Shown: positions 1-14,785, counted from the first letter of the stretch. The stretch: 64,000 nucleotides of DNA from Vishniacozyma victoriae (GCA_017654735.1 JADPYG010000092.1:124001-188000), one strand, 5' to 3'. A program made the numbers and translations. Notes: a model not told the origin generated them from the letters alone.

Positions 1-1253
1 AGGCGATGAAGGCGGTTTGGAGGATTCCGTGACCGCCGTCAAATGTGTTTTTGGAGGAGCGTCTGGTGGAGAAGTCTCTTGAGTACCATTCACGAGTGAT
101 TCTTCTTTAGGACGTTCAAACATGGATGGAAGTGCTCTGTTGGGTAATGCTTTTGTAGGTCTTTCTGGTTCGTGGATCGGTTCAGAATTGGATTTCGGGT
201 CCATCGACTCGGGCTCATCTATCAGTGGTCGAGGTGGGAGGGGGTTCAGAGCACCCGGTGAAGTGAGATATGTGATTTCCTGTAGACACCTAAATGTCAG
301 AAGGTGCTTTTGAAAGAGGACGTACTGCTTGAGATATTCCCGACTTCGTGCTCGAGACTTTGGATCTCGAGGGACAGCACCGACACTCTTCCAGGTATTG
401 ACACCGTGATTCGAATCACTCGATGATTTGGACATGGCAGACATTTTGGATGATCCAGCGTGGCCATTTGCTTTACGTTCTACCATTAGCTTCGCTTTAT
501 CGCGGTCTTGGATAAGCTCACCGCCATCATCACGATCACTAGCACCACTACCACCACTATCGCTTCCTTCCTTTTCGTTGTTACTTGATCGATCGTCTTC
601 TTGTAAGGTCGCCATTTTGCTAGGAGCAATTGCGCTGGCTTTACCGGTGGTTCCGACTGATTTTGTCCTATTCATCAGCTTAATCGCAACGGAAGTGCTA
701 GCTGACATACCTTTCCTGCCGAAGAGCAAATTCCAACATCTTGACCCGCCTTAGTAGATCGACTTTGAGGTTCTCTGCTGACCGGCGTTGACCTTCGAGA
801 AGGGCTATACGGGCCTAGATGTTAGCCTAGTAATTTGTGAGAAGGCCGGTGAAGCTAGAGGAGACATTGACAAAGCAATTCGACCCTCTAGCCTGCCCAC
901 CTCCCGCACAAATGACCTACCCTCATTTCCGCCCGTTCAATCTCCCATTCATTCCTATCCCTCTCCCACCGCCTCCATTCCGATTGTAGATAATGTAATA
1001 CCGAAGCCAAATTCATCTCCCCTCCTCCCCCGTTTGCTTCAGGTTGCGCCTGAGCAGGAGGGAGCGGTTGAGCTTGAGGTTGTTGCTGCTGCTGAGGTTG
1101 AGATTGGTTCAATGACCGCAGATCATAGGCCGGTAACGAAGCTCCTGGACCTTGTTGGTATATATTCCCTTGGTTTGGCGATTGCTGTTGTTGCTGACCG
1201 TGAATATTCCGTGGAGGGGGGTAGGAAGGTTGATAATTCCTTGAAGGGAGCAT
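1..1253 (-). CDS. Striatin-family STRIPAK scaffold, 5' part only (3' end runs off the window)
   Basis: Striatins are the B-type regulatory scaffold of the STRIPAK phosphatase/kinase complex, which controls hyphal fusion, mating and septation in fungi. Three exons are visible: 1253-921, 814-711 and 667 to the window edge. After a Gln/Pro-rich start comes the striatin N-terminal block (LHYLQSEWRRWERDRNEWEIERAEMR, continued across the first intron by ARIALLEGQRR and VKMLEFALRQER), which is the caveolin-binding and coiled-coil region. Exon 3 has a Ser/Asp-rich linker and then REYLKQYVLFQK and FRCLQEISYL, also typical of the family. The ATG at 1253 is chosen because an in-frame stop lies at 1286-1284. 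The C-terminal WD40 repeats expected of the family lie outside the window. It is transcribed divergently from ERG11. Confidence 0.93.
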
Positions 1254-1759
1254 CGTGGATTCCTGAGCCTGATCGGGTGGTTGTCAAGAATATGTTTTGG
1301 ATAGAGTAGGTCGGAGTGGCATGAAGGGGCGTGTAGAGTGCGGGGCGAGGGCGAGGGCTCGAGCTCGTGTGAGCTATATGCTAGTTGAGCGAGATGGGCG
1401 GTGTTCGGGTGTAGCCACGATGCGATATCCTAATGCTATATGCGAGTTCACCCGTGTATGGTCTGATGGCAGGGAGTTGTATGGTATGGTATATACTATT
1501 ATATACCTTGCACTGACTGACTCTGTCTTGTCTCTGTACCTACTCTAGCAGTGACGTCGCGGGGTTACAGTATTATGGGAAGCGGGGTTAAGGGTCAGTG
1601 TAAGAGTGTGGCACTCATATTAGTCATCATAGTGACATATCTCTAACTTTGTTTGGACGCGTTGTATCGTCCGACTTTTGGTTTGTCGAGATAAAAGAGT
1701 AGTACTGGGGCAAGGTACATAGACTAGTAACAACGTCAACGACATCAACACCGATCAAG
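1254..1759. promoter_or_regulatory. Divergent promoter between striatin and ERG11
   Basis: This 506-base gap holds the 5' regions of both genes. It contains an AT-rich GATAAAAG stretch at about 1689, about 70 bases before the ERG11 ATG, and a CRE-like TGACGTCG at about 1551. I could not identify a clear sterol-regulatory (SRE) element by eye. Short ORFs inside it have no recognisable content. Confidence 0.4.
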
Positions 1760-4094
<2,335 letters not shown>

Positions 4095-4351
4095 ATCGAG
4101 TGACAGTCACAGGTGATGATGGTGGTGGAGCATTGCATTATAGATTGCATGACTGGGAAAATTGCATAATATGGATGATTGGTTGGAATGATGGTATATA
4201 CATTCATAGATCGGTTACGAATTGGGTATGTTATCTTATACATGGATTTCATTTTAAACATCTGACCTACTACTGACTTTAATTCATATCTTCCTAACCT
4301 GACTCGACTGGTCTTGAAATCACCTCACCAGACTGTCCTCCTCCGCTCGCT

Positions 4352-7098
4352 CTACGTATCCTCATCGACTCTCAACAAGCTTGCTCGTACATGCCCCTCC
4401 CCACCCCTATTGGCTCTAGCAAACCAGGGAACCAACTTCAACCCACCTTCCACTTTCACCCACTTCCTAGCGGGCGATTTACTGCTCACCAATCCAAATG
4501 CAGCTTCCCCGCTACTCTGAACAGCATAAACCTCTGGTACTGTAATCGCGACTACTTCAAGATTCTCAATGGTAATCGACTCCATACCCATATTAGGGAT
4601 TGAAGAGGATTTAATACCCAAGCCTGCGAAATGTGGGTATGTACTTTCGAGTGAATTATCGATGGACTCAGCTACGTATACGATCGGTCCTCTGCGGATA
4701 GTAAGATTATCCTGTCCAGTAAGGGGATGGGATGAAAGTAATTGGATCGGAAGATCGAATTTCATATCGATAGATCCGGTAGCTGGTAAGTTGACAGCGA
4801 GGAAACCGTTGTCGTCGGTAGTTGATTCTGAGATGGTGATATTGGTAGCGTATTCCGGGGAAGGTAGTCGAACAACCCATTTCCAATCTCCGGGGGCGGA
4901 GAGGTTGAAAGTGGTATTACCGTTGAATGGCATTTCAGAGATCATCTCTACGGTCGCTTCTTCGCCGTTTGGAAGTGGGATAGTTCGAGTGGCGGATAAG
5001 AGGAGATAAACGTTCAATTCGATGGTCTTTTTCGAAGTATCCAATTTGGTAGCCCATGTATATCCTCCCAACATACCCAATGTCCTCGATAAATTGGGGG
5101 GACAACAGCAGACTGTCATCAGCTCCAATTCAAACTATCGTCAGAGTAACTCACCCTCGAACCAATCATTCCTAATAGCAGTCTCATTCCCCGTAGTAGC
5201 ATGTTTATTAGCATAACTAAATTTCATTCCATCCAAACTACCTCCTCCAATCACATTATTATATAAACATCTCTCCAATACGTCTCTTGCTTTTTTATCT
5301 AGGTTGTGAGAGAGGAGTCGTTCGGAAGTCATCATACATGCGATTGAAGCGCATGTTTCGGCATAACATCCTCCTTCGGAAGTTGATTGGGGGAGGTGGT
5401 AGGGGGTTGTATGGAATCCTTCAGTCTACCAGCGTTAGCTGGTCCAGGGCACCACCACGGCTGACGAGAGGGGGCAATGCAGTCCGAACTGCGGCTGAAG
5501 AGAGGGCTCATATAGACCACGAGGCTACCCAAGCCAGTAGAAGTTCACGGGATAGTGGAAAAGAGAGGGTGATGGAGATACAGAAGAAATGTGGACGTAC
5601 CCTTGGCCTTGACCCGAGACCGCCGGTAGCATACATCTTCTTATCGACTGCATCGTCCCATAGTCTCTTTGCAACCCCCAAGAACTCTTCGCCGAAATCA
5701 GCAGCTGCTGTAGTCAAGTACAAAGCTCGGACGGAATGGCCTTCGATCGTCTCCTGGTCAATCAGGGGAGCGTGAGATTGCGAGTATCTATTACTTCAGT
5801 ACCATCCTCCGCCTCACGTAATCGCCCTCAGAAAGGTGGGTTCGCAGAATGAAGAAACAGAGCTACCGCACAGACTTACGCAGTATCATCCAATCTATCC
5901 ATCGTTTCCGGAACCCCATCATCCCCCCTCTCTTTAGCTTCCCAGATGAAATACCGCATATCACCTAAATCTTTCCTAGTGACGCCCCTCTCTGAGAGCA
6001 GGTACCGAGCAAATTCGAGATGTTTGGGGCTTTTGGTGACTCGGTACAGACGGAGGATTGAGAGTTCGATCTCTGGATGGCCTGGGTATCCGTGTTTCTT
6101 GTGTGGCTCTGGGCCAAAGTTGGCCATGAAGCAGTCTAGAGACTGGGTATCAGCTGCGATGGCGAGCAAATTGGGTAAAAGACTCGGGCTATCTAATAGA
6201 AGGGATCGAAGAGCGGTTGAAAGGCTGGAAGAAATGGACATACCCTGATCATAACGTCTAAGAATTGCCTGGATCCAGTCAGGTGGTAGTGCGCAAGGGC
6301 AGCTTCGATCAAATGACCAGTATTGTCTATCTGTCAGCTTCTCCTCGCGTTCAACCTTAACGCCCCTCCTCTCCCTCCTATAAGAACCATGACATTGTAG
6401 ATGTAGGAGGTACCAAGAAAGCAGCAAAAAGAGCAATAAGTAAAAAGACTCACACATCTCGTGCATATCCCTCAAATTCTTGAACCTCCCCTCTTTATCC
6501 ACCACCGTGAAATAAATGATCAAGTACCCATCTTCCTGTTGAGCTTTTTCAATCATATCAACAAGTTCCTGGATTGATGATTTAAATACTTCGGCGTGGG
6601 CGGATTGAGCACCATCCGGGGAAGCTAAGAAATAGCAAGCTGCTTCGATCCTGGTGATTAGCCCTTTTAACTCCTATCAAGAATTGATAGGGCATACCAT
6701 TTTCCGACATCTGATTCCCAGAACAAACTAGGCGGGATCCCATCTCGCTATAAGTTAGCTTCTAATACTCTCCCAAACTCAGAGTGACCTCGACCAAGCT
6801 CCCCCGGAGCTCGGACTCGCGGACTCACCCTCATCTTTGCCCCATGTAACCTCCTCACATCATAAGCAGGATGCCAACCCAATTTGAAGGCATCATAACT
6901 ACCCTGATTCTTCAATTGATCCAACTGAGTCTTGAGAACCTGTTCAGAATACAGTTTACGTAGTTTACCAAAGAATGAAGAAGGTGAGATGTTGGTTTCG
7001 GAGAATGATACTTGAGGTGGAGTTCTATCGTCCTGGTCCGAGTGGCCGTTGCTATGCCCATTGCTGTTGCCGTTACCGTTCATTTTGATTTGAGTCAT
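4352..7098 (-). CDS. Beta-L-arabinofuranosidase, glycoside hydrolase family 127 (DUF1680)
   Basis: GH127 enzymes remove terminal beta-L-arabinofuranosyl residues from plant glycans. Roughly ten exons read right to left. The family signatures are RDMHEM followed across an intron by NTGHLIEAALAHY, then MYATGGLGS, EGFHTTPYHLPQ, YAETCAS (about 5359-5351) and CCPPN (about 5107). In characterised GH127 enzymes the E-x-C and CC residues bind zinc and one Cys of the CC pair is the nucleophile, so the catalytic apparatus looks complete. No signal peptide is visible (the N-terminus is Asn/Gly/Ser-rich and hydrophilic), so the enzyme is probably intracellular, acting on imported oligosaccharides. The C-terminal beta-sandwich region runs to PWFARANR. 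The start at 7098 gives the only long open first exon (7098-6829). Confidence 0.92.
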
Positions 7099-7464
7099 TG
7101 TATCTGTATTGGTGAGAAGATAGAGAGATGGTATGCTAGGTGGTGCATACTATACTGCCTATACACTTATCTCGGTATTAAGGTGAGGATCAACGGATAA
7201 TGAATATCTCGGTCATACTCGACACAATAACCGTGTCTGAGCCGGACCGGGATCTTGCCGGTGGGTCTGGGGTAGTTAATTACATGTGTTCGATGTGCAT
7301 GCAGGACCGAGATCACCTGTGGAGGTGCGTGAGGGTAGTGCGCATTTCATTTGGGTGTATGAATGAAGCACTAGTCATATACAATGTGACCGAGAACCTT
7401 CTGTGCCGTGGGTTTGGCACGTCATTGACCTAATTGCTACATGCATATTCCACATCACGCGATT
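7099..7464. other. Intergenic: GH127 promoter and ChaC 3' flank
   Basis: This gap sits between the GH127 start and the ChaC stop. It holds the GH127 5' region and nothing else I can identify. The small ORFs in it show no protein-like composition. Confidence 0.4.
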
Positions 7465-8404
7465 CTATGTACGGACTTCGTGAGCTTTCACAGCGGCCTA
7501 CATGATCAGTATCTGAGCAGTCACAGCTTGATGTACGGGACGTGTCATCACTTACCTCGAGATCGAATAGGTAATCGTCCTTGACATCTGGATAGAGCTT
7601 CCGTACAGATTCGGCGAGCTTGTATACGTATTCCTGTTGTCTTAGCATGACTTCTTCACTTCAATGTAGCATATAATGCAGCATACCTTGTTGGGACCAG
7701 AAGGACCTTCTCGACGGTATATCGTGTGAGCTAATTCCTGGATTGGCTCGTATCCCACTGATCGTCAGTCTCCTTCCATCCCTTGCAACGGTCTGAAGTA
7801 AGTAAACTAGAAAGAGGACTGACCGAATGCAGGATTATCCAACCTTCCTATCCAGATCGTACAGTCTTCCACAATCACCTCCTCTTTGTTTTCGACGTAT
7901 CCGTAGACATGCACATGATGTTGTGTATATCCGTTCTGAGATCAGCACCATCTTCTCAGCCATCTTACTTTCTCTCTGTCCTCTGCAATATTAGCTCCGA
8001 GCTTGAACAAAGGTGGTGCACTCACCTAAGTAGACCCTAACTTCATCCTCCTTGGATGGGTCTATACGATAAGCAACCCCCCAAACATAATCTTCCTCTT
8101 CTCCCGGTTCCTGTTCATTAGCATCGCATTACTCTCCTTCCTCCTCAACTCGGAGCAAGTGACATACACTGCCAGCAAGTTTATGCCATTCCTTAGCTTC
8201 TATCACAGTGACCACCCTCCCCGGAGCTCCTGGAACACCCCGGTGATCTATTGATGATTGCGCAAATCGGCGGACTACGTTTTTAACATATCCATTTCTT
8301 TGTTCTACTGTATGCGGTCTGATATCAGTCTACTGCATGCTGATGTGGGAGGCATACGGTGGTTTCCATATCAATGAGCCGTAGCCGAATACCCAATATG
8401 GCAT
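7465..8404 (-). CDS. ChaC-like gamma-glutamylcyclotransferase (glutathione degradation)
   Basis: ChaC enzymes cleave cytosolic glutathione to 5-oxoproline and Cys-Gly. Exon 1 (ATG at 8404) gives [16 protein letters not shown], whose GYGSLIW loop binds the gamma-glutamyl group. Then come [49 protein letters not shown] with the catalytic Glu of the DREK stretch, GPSGPNKEYVYKL, and the last exon ending [11 protein letters not shown] at the stop 7467-7465. The EDREK residues lie on a 14-base micro-exon (7969-7982) flanked by a GTAAGA donor and an ATTGCAG acceptor. Without it the protein loses its catalytic Glu. An apparent longer ORF from 8510 is out of frame with GYGSLIW and is rejected. Confidence 0.9.
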
Positions 8405-8780
8405 GTTGAGTTGAGGTATGATAGGGTAATAAAGTCATCTTGGCGGTTACCGGCGGCACATTCTGTCTGACCGTACTCGTACCCGTAGACAACCTGCGCA
8501 GATCATGCATGTTTCGCTTTATTGCTCAATCAGCAACCTCTACAATTCAGTTGCTGGCGGGTGGAGCTGTGCGATAGCTGAACGGATGGGGTCTCGCAAA
8601 TCCCTCATTTCTAGACGATCGCTTGGCATTTGGAGCAACTCTCATACTGAAATACAGAATAGACATTTCCGCCAGACCATCTAACCATCTTACTTTCAAT
8701 ACTTCTGCTTTTACGCACCTCATCCGATCACTACACTTACAACCTCCATACCAAACACCAATTCTGAAGTCTCGAAATGA
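8405..8780. other. Intergenic: divergent region between ChaC and the CPA2 antiporter
   Basis: This 376-base gap is presumably a shared promoter. I see no TATA box, repeat or small gene that can be supported. Confidence 0.35.
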
Positions 8781-10048
8781 ATGTGGTCTTCTCATACATA
8801 TCACGAACCATCGGCGACCCTATTGGTCATCATCACTTCCTTCCTATACTTTCTCAATCTTTTCGGATGGATCGCTCAGAAACTCGTTAGCGCTGGGTTA
8901 TTAGGCCAGATCTTGATTGGAATCATCTATGGTACACCTGTTGCTGGATGGTTGGGGGAGGACTTCGAAGAGGCGATTGTCGGAATAGGATACGTTGGGC
9001 TGTTGATTGTTGTCTTTGAGGGTACGTCCTCTCCTTTCGTTTTGGCGTGTGCTAATATATAGGTGGAATGACTACCTCGCTGGCAGCTCTACTTCACATG
9101 CTCCCACTTTCCATCTGCGTCGCCCTCACGGGGCTGCTTACGCGAATCGCCTTGTCGTTCATCCTCACACCCGCATTCGGTTTCCCGCTCACTCATGCGT
9201 TCGCAACAGGAGCAGCTCTATCCTCCACATCTCTCGGAACTATCCTCACCGTCCTTCAACCCCGTGTAATCGGGTTCGATATCCGGCAATCCAAACTTGG
9301 CGTAGTCTTGCTGAGCGCAGCGGTCATGGACGATGTCGTCGCTTTCATCTTTTTAAAGATCCTCTCGGTCATTGGATCAGGTTCAACCGGAGGAAATGAA
9401 TTGGGAGTAGGCATTGGCAGAACGATTGGAGTGACTGTTGGTTTGGCTGTCATTGCTTTACCTATTTGTCGATGGGTGCTGAAACCGCTCTACAAGAGAT
9501 CTCGCTCTTGGAAGTCAATTCAGCTCGGCAGTAGCTATGAATTCAATCCCAACGTCACCCAACAAACCTTCGGAAGTTCCGAGCGACCATGAAGAACCGA
9601 CTTTCCTAGCGACATTCGAAACATACCTCTACCCAACGATGACATTTCTCCTTCTACCCCTCTTTTTTGGTTCTATCGGATACTCGATCCCCTTTGTAGC
9701 TCTCTGGACAGGCGAGACCATCTGGAAAGGCATCGTATATGCCATCCTGATGATCCTAGCTAAAGCCGTGTGTGGTGTATGGTTACTCATCTGGCCAGGC
9801 AAAGGAAAGTCAAAGGGGTGGAGCGCGGCATTATTCTTGGGATTGGCGATGGTAGCGAGGGGAGAGATTGGGTTATTGTGAGTGCCCAGGTCCTGTTATG
9901 CGAAGACGTGCTAATGGATAGAATCTCCCAGATTGCATACCACACCCCCGAACCACTTTACACTGAACAGGAGTTCTTGGTCTTAATCTGGGCTATCTTG
10001 CTTGCTACGATTATCGGACCGATCGGCGCCGGATGGGTGATCAAGTGA
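8781..10048 (+). CDS. CPA2-family cation/proton antiporter (fungal Na+/H+ exchanger type), apparently frame-disrupted
   Basis: Family signatures are YHEPSATLLVIITSF, GLLGQILIGIIYGTP, VGLLIVVFEGG (joined over an intron at about 9022-9061), and the ion-site helix LSSTSLGTILTVL with VMDDVVAF. After the frame change come FFGSIGYSIPFVALW, MVARGEIGLL and a last exon ending GPIGAGWVIK. These proteins exchange K+ or Na+ for H+ across a membrane. Two oddities: the frame used to about 9500 runs to a stop at 9592 while the downstream conserved half is read in the next frame (open from before 9490), with no canonical intron of suitable length between. Family members also normally have another helix pair before the FFGSIG helix (a Y-A-G-T-S motif), which I cannot find here. 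The gene may be a pseudogene. Confidence 0.75.
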
Positions 10049-10709
10049 TGGAGAGAGGATGTACTGAGGGGTGGATGGGATTAGCCAAGCTTGAGGGATC
10101 AGAGAGGAATGGGGATGGAAAAAATTCGAAATGAGTGCAGAAGCTGCGCGGTTGTGATCAGTTTCCATGCATGGTTGCACTCGGACTCCTTACTCATTAG
10201 TGAACCCCGCGGATCATTTGTTCATGACACGTTCGCGGATACTCGCCGATGTGGTTGATAAGCGATCAGATCTCTCCGAATGATGACCGTCGGCCATCAA
10301 GAGATCTACCTTACAAATTCCAAAAATTCCCATGCGCCATCAGCCGATCATCGTCAGTCTGCACCTCTGCTCTTTCCTTTAACCACAGGCCATCATGGCC
10401 GAGGTGACCAAGCGACTGAAATTCTGTTCGGGCAATTCGGATGCGATGCCCGCGAATAACGGGCAATTGATGCGATACAGTAACCCCGAAAGGAGGCTCG
10501 CGTCCTTTGATAATTGAAAAACTTCGGGCATCGGTCGGATCCTCATTTGCACCTGATTTCGAGTCTGATTGATCAGACCTTCGGCCAAGGATGCGGTCTT
10601 GATGGTGCTTGACATATAAATACTGGCCAAATACATCGTCCTGGTCCTCCTTTCTCAACAAACTACCCATACTACCCGACTTGGATACCCTTTTTACACC
10701 AACTTAACA
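10049..10709. promoter_or_regulatory. Upstream region of the DHA2 exporter with direct repeats
   Basis: This 661-base gap carries two exact copies of CGGGCAATT (10429-10437 and 10460-10468, same orientation, 31 bases apart) and a related TTCGGGCATCGG at about 10526. CGCGGAT also occurs twice near 10210-10235. CGG triplets in repeats are typical Zn2Cys6 regulator sites, but no regulator is identified here. Confidence 0.35.
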
Positions 10710-12685
10710 ATGGTCGAGAAACTATCTCAGACCGGTGCTCAACAAGGTCTAGCTGCGACAAACAACAAGACTCTATCACCCTCATCAACCATGGATTCGA
10801 CTCACGAGCCATCGCCCAATCGAACGCTGACCAGTCTTCATGGTACTCCCGAGGGCAAAACGTCAAATCTACCCGCTGCCAGTACACTAGGCAAGGAGGA
10901 GGTCGATGATCTCGCTAAAGGGGGTGATGGGTTCCATTCTAGCAAGAATGCCGTTGCGCTATCGAGTCTACCTGCTGGTCGAAAGAGTATACTACTACTT
11001 TGTTTCTGTTTAGCGTACGTCCCTTTCATTTTTCGGTCATTCACTCGTTGATCTTCAGGATGTTCATCGATGCTGCTGGGGTCTCAGCTACATTTTTGAT
11101 GACTGCGCCCATCTCCAAGGACCTCAATATCGCCTTTGCCGACGAGGCATGGGTGCTCGGAACCTACTCTATGGTTTTCGCCGCTACCCGTGAGTTCTCC
11201 CTTACAAAAATACCTTAGCCGGGCTAACAAGCAGTACTATTTGCCGGACGTCTAGCCGACCTGTACCCACCTCATCGAATCTACACCATCGGTTTCATTG
11301 GTATCGCCGTCTTCTACCTTATTATTTCTTTCATGGAAAACTCGATCGCCTTTTACGTCCTCCGAGCTATCTCTGCTCTATTGGCGGTCCTGACCATTCC
11401 ATCTGCCATCAACATGATCGGTATGTCTCCATGCTCGTGCTGATGAAATGCAAGCTGATAGTAGTCCAAATGTACCCCGAACCAGCTGAGCAAGCTAAAA
11501 AGTTGGCTCTTTTCGGTATGGCCGGAGCTCTTGCCAACACCATCGCTCTTGTGCTTGCTGGTGTATTCCTTTTGGCTAGCTGGAGATGGTACTTTAGGTT
11601 CATCGTGAGTCTTCAGACTGAGTATTTGGGACTCAAGCTGACCTACAGACGATCCTCATTGCACCCTTTGCCGTCCTCGCTTGGTTCATGATGCCCAAGA
11701 CTACCGCTGTTGCTGAAGATCTACCCGGATCTGAAAAATGGAAACGTATGGATCTCGGAGGTGTCGCCATCCTAGTAGCCGCCCTCATCCTGTAGGCCGC
11801 GCATTTCATCGCATCACAGCAGAAGCTAATAGTCAGGTTCATCCTCTCATTCACTCAAGCACCTATCAAAGGCTGGAACTCGGCAATCTTCATCGCCCCC
11901 TTCGTCGTCTCGCTCGTCCTCTTTGTGGTTTTCTTCGTCTACGAAGCCTATCTGCCCCATGGATACGCCTTACTCCCCCAAGATATCTGGTCTTACCCAA
12001 ACCTCTTCCCACTCATGCTGCAAGCATCAGCGATTTTCATGTGGTTCGCATGTGCTCAACTTCGAATTGCAACCTACTTCCAAGTCGCTCTTGGAAACTC
12101 GGCAATCCTCGCTGCCGTCAAACTACTCCCAATGGGTATCACCGCTTTGATCGTTGGTGTCGGATCACAAGCTGCCCCTTGGCTCATTACGCGTCCACGA
12201 TACGTTCAACCGGTATCCTCGGTCCTTTGTTTCGCTGGATCAATGCTATTTGCCTACTCCGGTGGAGGACATGGAAGTGATTACTGGAAATTCATGTTCA
12301 CAGGACAAATAATCGGCACAGCAGGAGGAATGTTGGTCTTCATTGGCATGAACACGAGCATCATCCAGTCGTTCCCCCTCGAATTTGCCGGTGTTGGAGG
12401 TGCATTCTCTCAAGTCCTCTTTCAAGGTACGTTTCTGTTTGGAGTTTCTCCCGATTTTTCGATCTCAATCGCGAGTAGCGCTAACGTCTAGTCGGTGGAG
12501 TAGTAGGAATCGCCATCCAAGCAGGTCTCATCGGAACCGGAGACGGAACCATCCAAGACTGGACAGGTTCCAAAAACTCGTACTTTTTCACCGGAGGTTA
12601 TATCCTCTTTACAGGATTGGTGTTTGTGCTCTGGTACAGGCAGCACAAGATGCCCAAGCACGATGGACCTGTGGTCGTTGTATAG
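10710..12685 (+). CDS. MFS transporter, DHA2-like drug:H+ antiporter (14-TM type)
   Basis: A Ser/Thr-rich cytoplasmic N-terminus of about 95 residues precedes the first helix. Later landmarks are MFIDAAGVSATFLMTAPISKDL, WVLGTYSMVFAA, LFAGRLADLYPPHRIYTIGF (motif A position), FYVLRAISALLAVLTIPSAINMI and FLLASWRWYFR. Then come the long second half with FACAQLRIATYFQVAL, MGITALIVGVGSQ and GGMLVFIGMNTSIIQSFP, and a last exon reaching YFFTGGYILFTGLVFVLWYRQ. Six or so short introns interrupt it. Such proteins expel toxic compounds or metabolites from the plasma membrane or vacuole. The substrate cannot be told from sequence. The CGGGCAATT repeats upstream suggest inducible expression. Confidence 0.85.
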
Positions 12686-13069
12686 GAAAGGCGTCTTTCC
12701 AGATGATGGTAGCGTGTATAAAGTATAAAGTAATAGAGTAGACCGTCCCAGCTTTTCATGAATGCAAATGTTTCAATTTAGCCCTCTATGGAAACTTGCA
12801 TGTCAGTCCCTTCACTGTGACACTGTCCTATATCACATTACTGTAACCGCTCGAAAAACTCCGTGTAGCTCCCATTCTCTATCAGGATTACACGGCTACC
12901 CATACATTAATATTGACTGACTACATTTACGTGAACAGAGATATACTCATCTGCACTTCTCCCGATATTGTACATACGATCTCCCAAGCACCAATCCTGA
13001 AGTTGCTCAAAGACGCCCTGGACCGATGATATCCTCTGCACCATGAAAGCCGCCCCTCTGCTGTCCACT
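12686..13069. other. Convergent intergenic region with a small dyad
   Basis: This region lies between two converging stop codons. It has an inverted repeat CCGTGTA ... TACACGG with a 19-20-base spacer near 12861-12895. That could be a 3'-processing hairpin or chance. No gene is seen. Confidence 0.3.
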
Positions 13070-14785
13070 TCAATTGACATGCTCACTTGCTACCTTTTTC
13101 TCTGTTTGTCTTGGTTCGGAGGAGTGCTCGATATCGAGCAAAGACAGAAGACCAACGTCTCTTCTAGCCTGGAGCATAATTTTCGCCTCCCAGACAGACC
13201 GACCACTAGTATCCCCAAAGATCTCGTCCAGCTCGTCCAAGCTACGATTCTTGGTCTCGGGTACAAAGAAGTAGACGTATGCAGCTGCAAAGACACACAT
13301 CAATCCGAGGAAGATGTATGCTCCGTATGGCGCAGCAGCGACAAAGTCGGGTGTGGACATGGCGACGGCAAAATTGTTGAGCCAATTGGAACTAGCGCCG
13401 ATCGATACACCCTTGGCTCGGAGACCGAGAGGGTAGACTTCAGCAACAATGACCCACGCTCTGTTCATCAGTTCGATCTCCGCTGACGATGAGGAACTCA
13501 CGTAGGTCCCCACGAATAACCGAAGCCAATAGCAAAGAGCCAAATAAACACGACCGCTGCCCATCCTGCCGAGGTCGCCGCAGCACTGCCAGTATTGGCA
13601 TCCCATTGTTCCTTGAATTGACCGATGATACCAGCTACGACGAAATGGCAGATTCCCATGATGATGGCGCCCGAAATAAGAACGGGCTTTCGTCCCCAGC
13701 TGTCCAGATAAATGACGGTCGGGATCGTTGCGAGGAACATGACAACACCTACCACGCCCGATGCCAAGAGGGATGTGGTGTCTCCAGCGAGATTGAGACC
13801 GGCAAAGATGAAAGGTGCATAATACAGGATGAAATTCACACCTGAAATCAGCGTCTTGAAAGAAATAAAGGCGAGAACTACTCACCAGTCCACTGTTGAA
13901 ACGTCATGGTCAACACTGCTACCAAGGTACGCCTCAAATTTGGCCGATTGGTGATGAGACTCTTGTACTGGGCAACGCCGAGTAAAAAGTTGCTTTTGGG
14001 TGTGCCGTCTTGCAAATTGGGGTGATCATGCTCGGAAACGCGCTGCTCAAAGACTTTTTGCGATTTAATCTCGAGGTACTCGATCTGCACCAACGGCGAG
14101 TCGGCTGGCTGTCTTCGAAGGTCCGCGAGTACTGCAAGACACTCTTCATCTCGACCTTGATCCATCAACCATCGGGGCGACTGGGGCAAGAACATGATAC
14201 CGACGCCGAGGACTAAGGCGGGAAGAATTTGGATTGTGATCGGTAACAGCCAAGCCGCTTTACTTTGAGTCTCCCCTGTGCCGCCGATGAAATTGGCTTG
14301 AATGGTCAGCCAGGGCCATATCCACAAGGCAAGAACTTACTGCCATAGGTGATCCAGTACGATATCATGATACCGAATGTGATAGCGAGCTGCTGAAGGG
14401 CAACCAAGGAGCCTCGAATCTCTGCCGGAGCGAGCTCGGCATTGTATAGGGGAACGATCATCGAAAGTGATCCAACACCGAGACCAGTGACGAAGCGTCC
14501 GCCAAGGATGTAGTCGTAGTTGCCGTTTCTGACGCACGCCTGAATGATGACACCGAGGACGAAAAGAATACATGCGACGACGACGGACAACTTTCTTCCG
14601 AGTCGGTCCGCAGAGTAGCCGTTGAACAAGACACCGATCCAGGCGCCGAGTTCAAGAATAGAAGTCAACAGTCCCGCCAAAGTGGGATTGCTGATTCCGT
14701 TGGTCCCCGAAGCTTGGCCAAACGAGTACATCGATAGCACCTGGCCGAACATGCCCTGGTTGTAACCATAAATGAGACCTCCCAT
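13070..14785 (-). CDS. MFS sugar transporter of the quinate/hexose type, 5' end unresolved
   Basis: A 12-helix sugar porter. Conserved pieces are GGLIYGYNQGMFGQ (TM1), NGYSADRLGRKLSVV (motif A), GRFVTGLGVGSLSMIVPLYNAE, RGSLVALQQLAITFGIMISYW, PQSPRWLMDQGRDEE, LTMTFQQWTG, YLDSWGRKPVLISG, WVIVAEVYPLGLRAKGVSIG and FFVPETKNRSLDELDEIFG. Four or so introns split it. The first in-frame ATG is 14785, which would cut TM1 in half. The frame stays open to 14905 (KSAAVDTDIQHRRAGLAA...), but the only upstream ATG there (14911) is followed directly by TAG. Either a 5' intron ends at that TAG or the start has been lost. It is divergent from the FAD monooxygenase. Confidence 0.88.

Noticed and set aside
8325..8510. 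Upstream start for the ChaC gene at 8510
   Set aside because: The frame does not contain GYGSLIW; the ATG at 8404 does.
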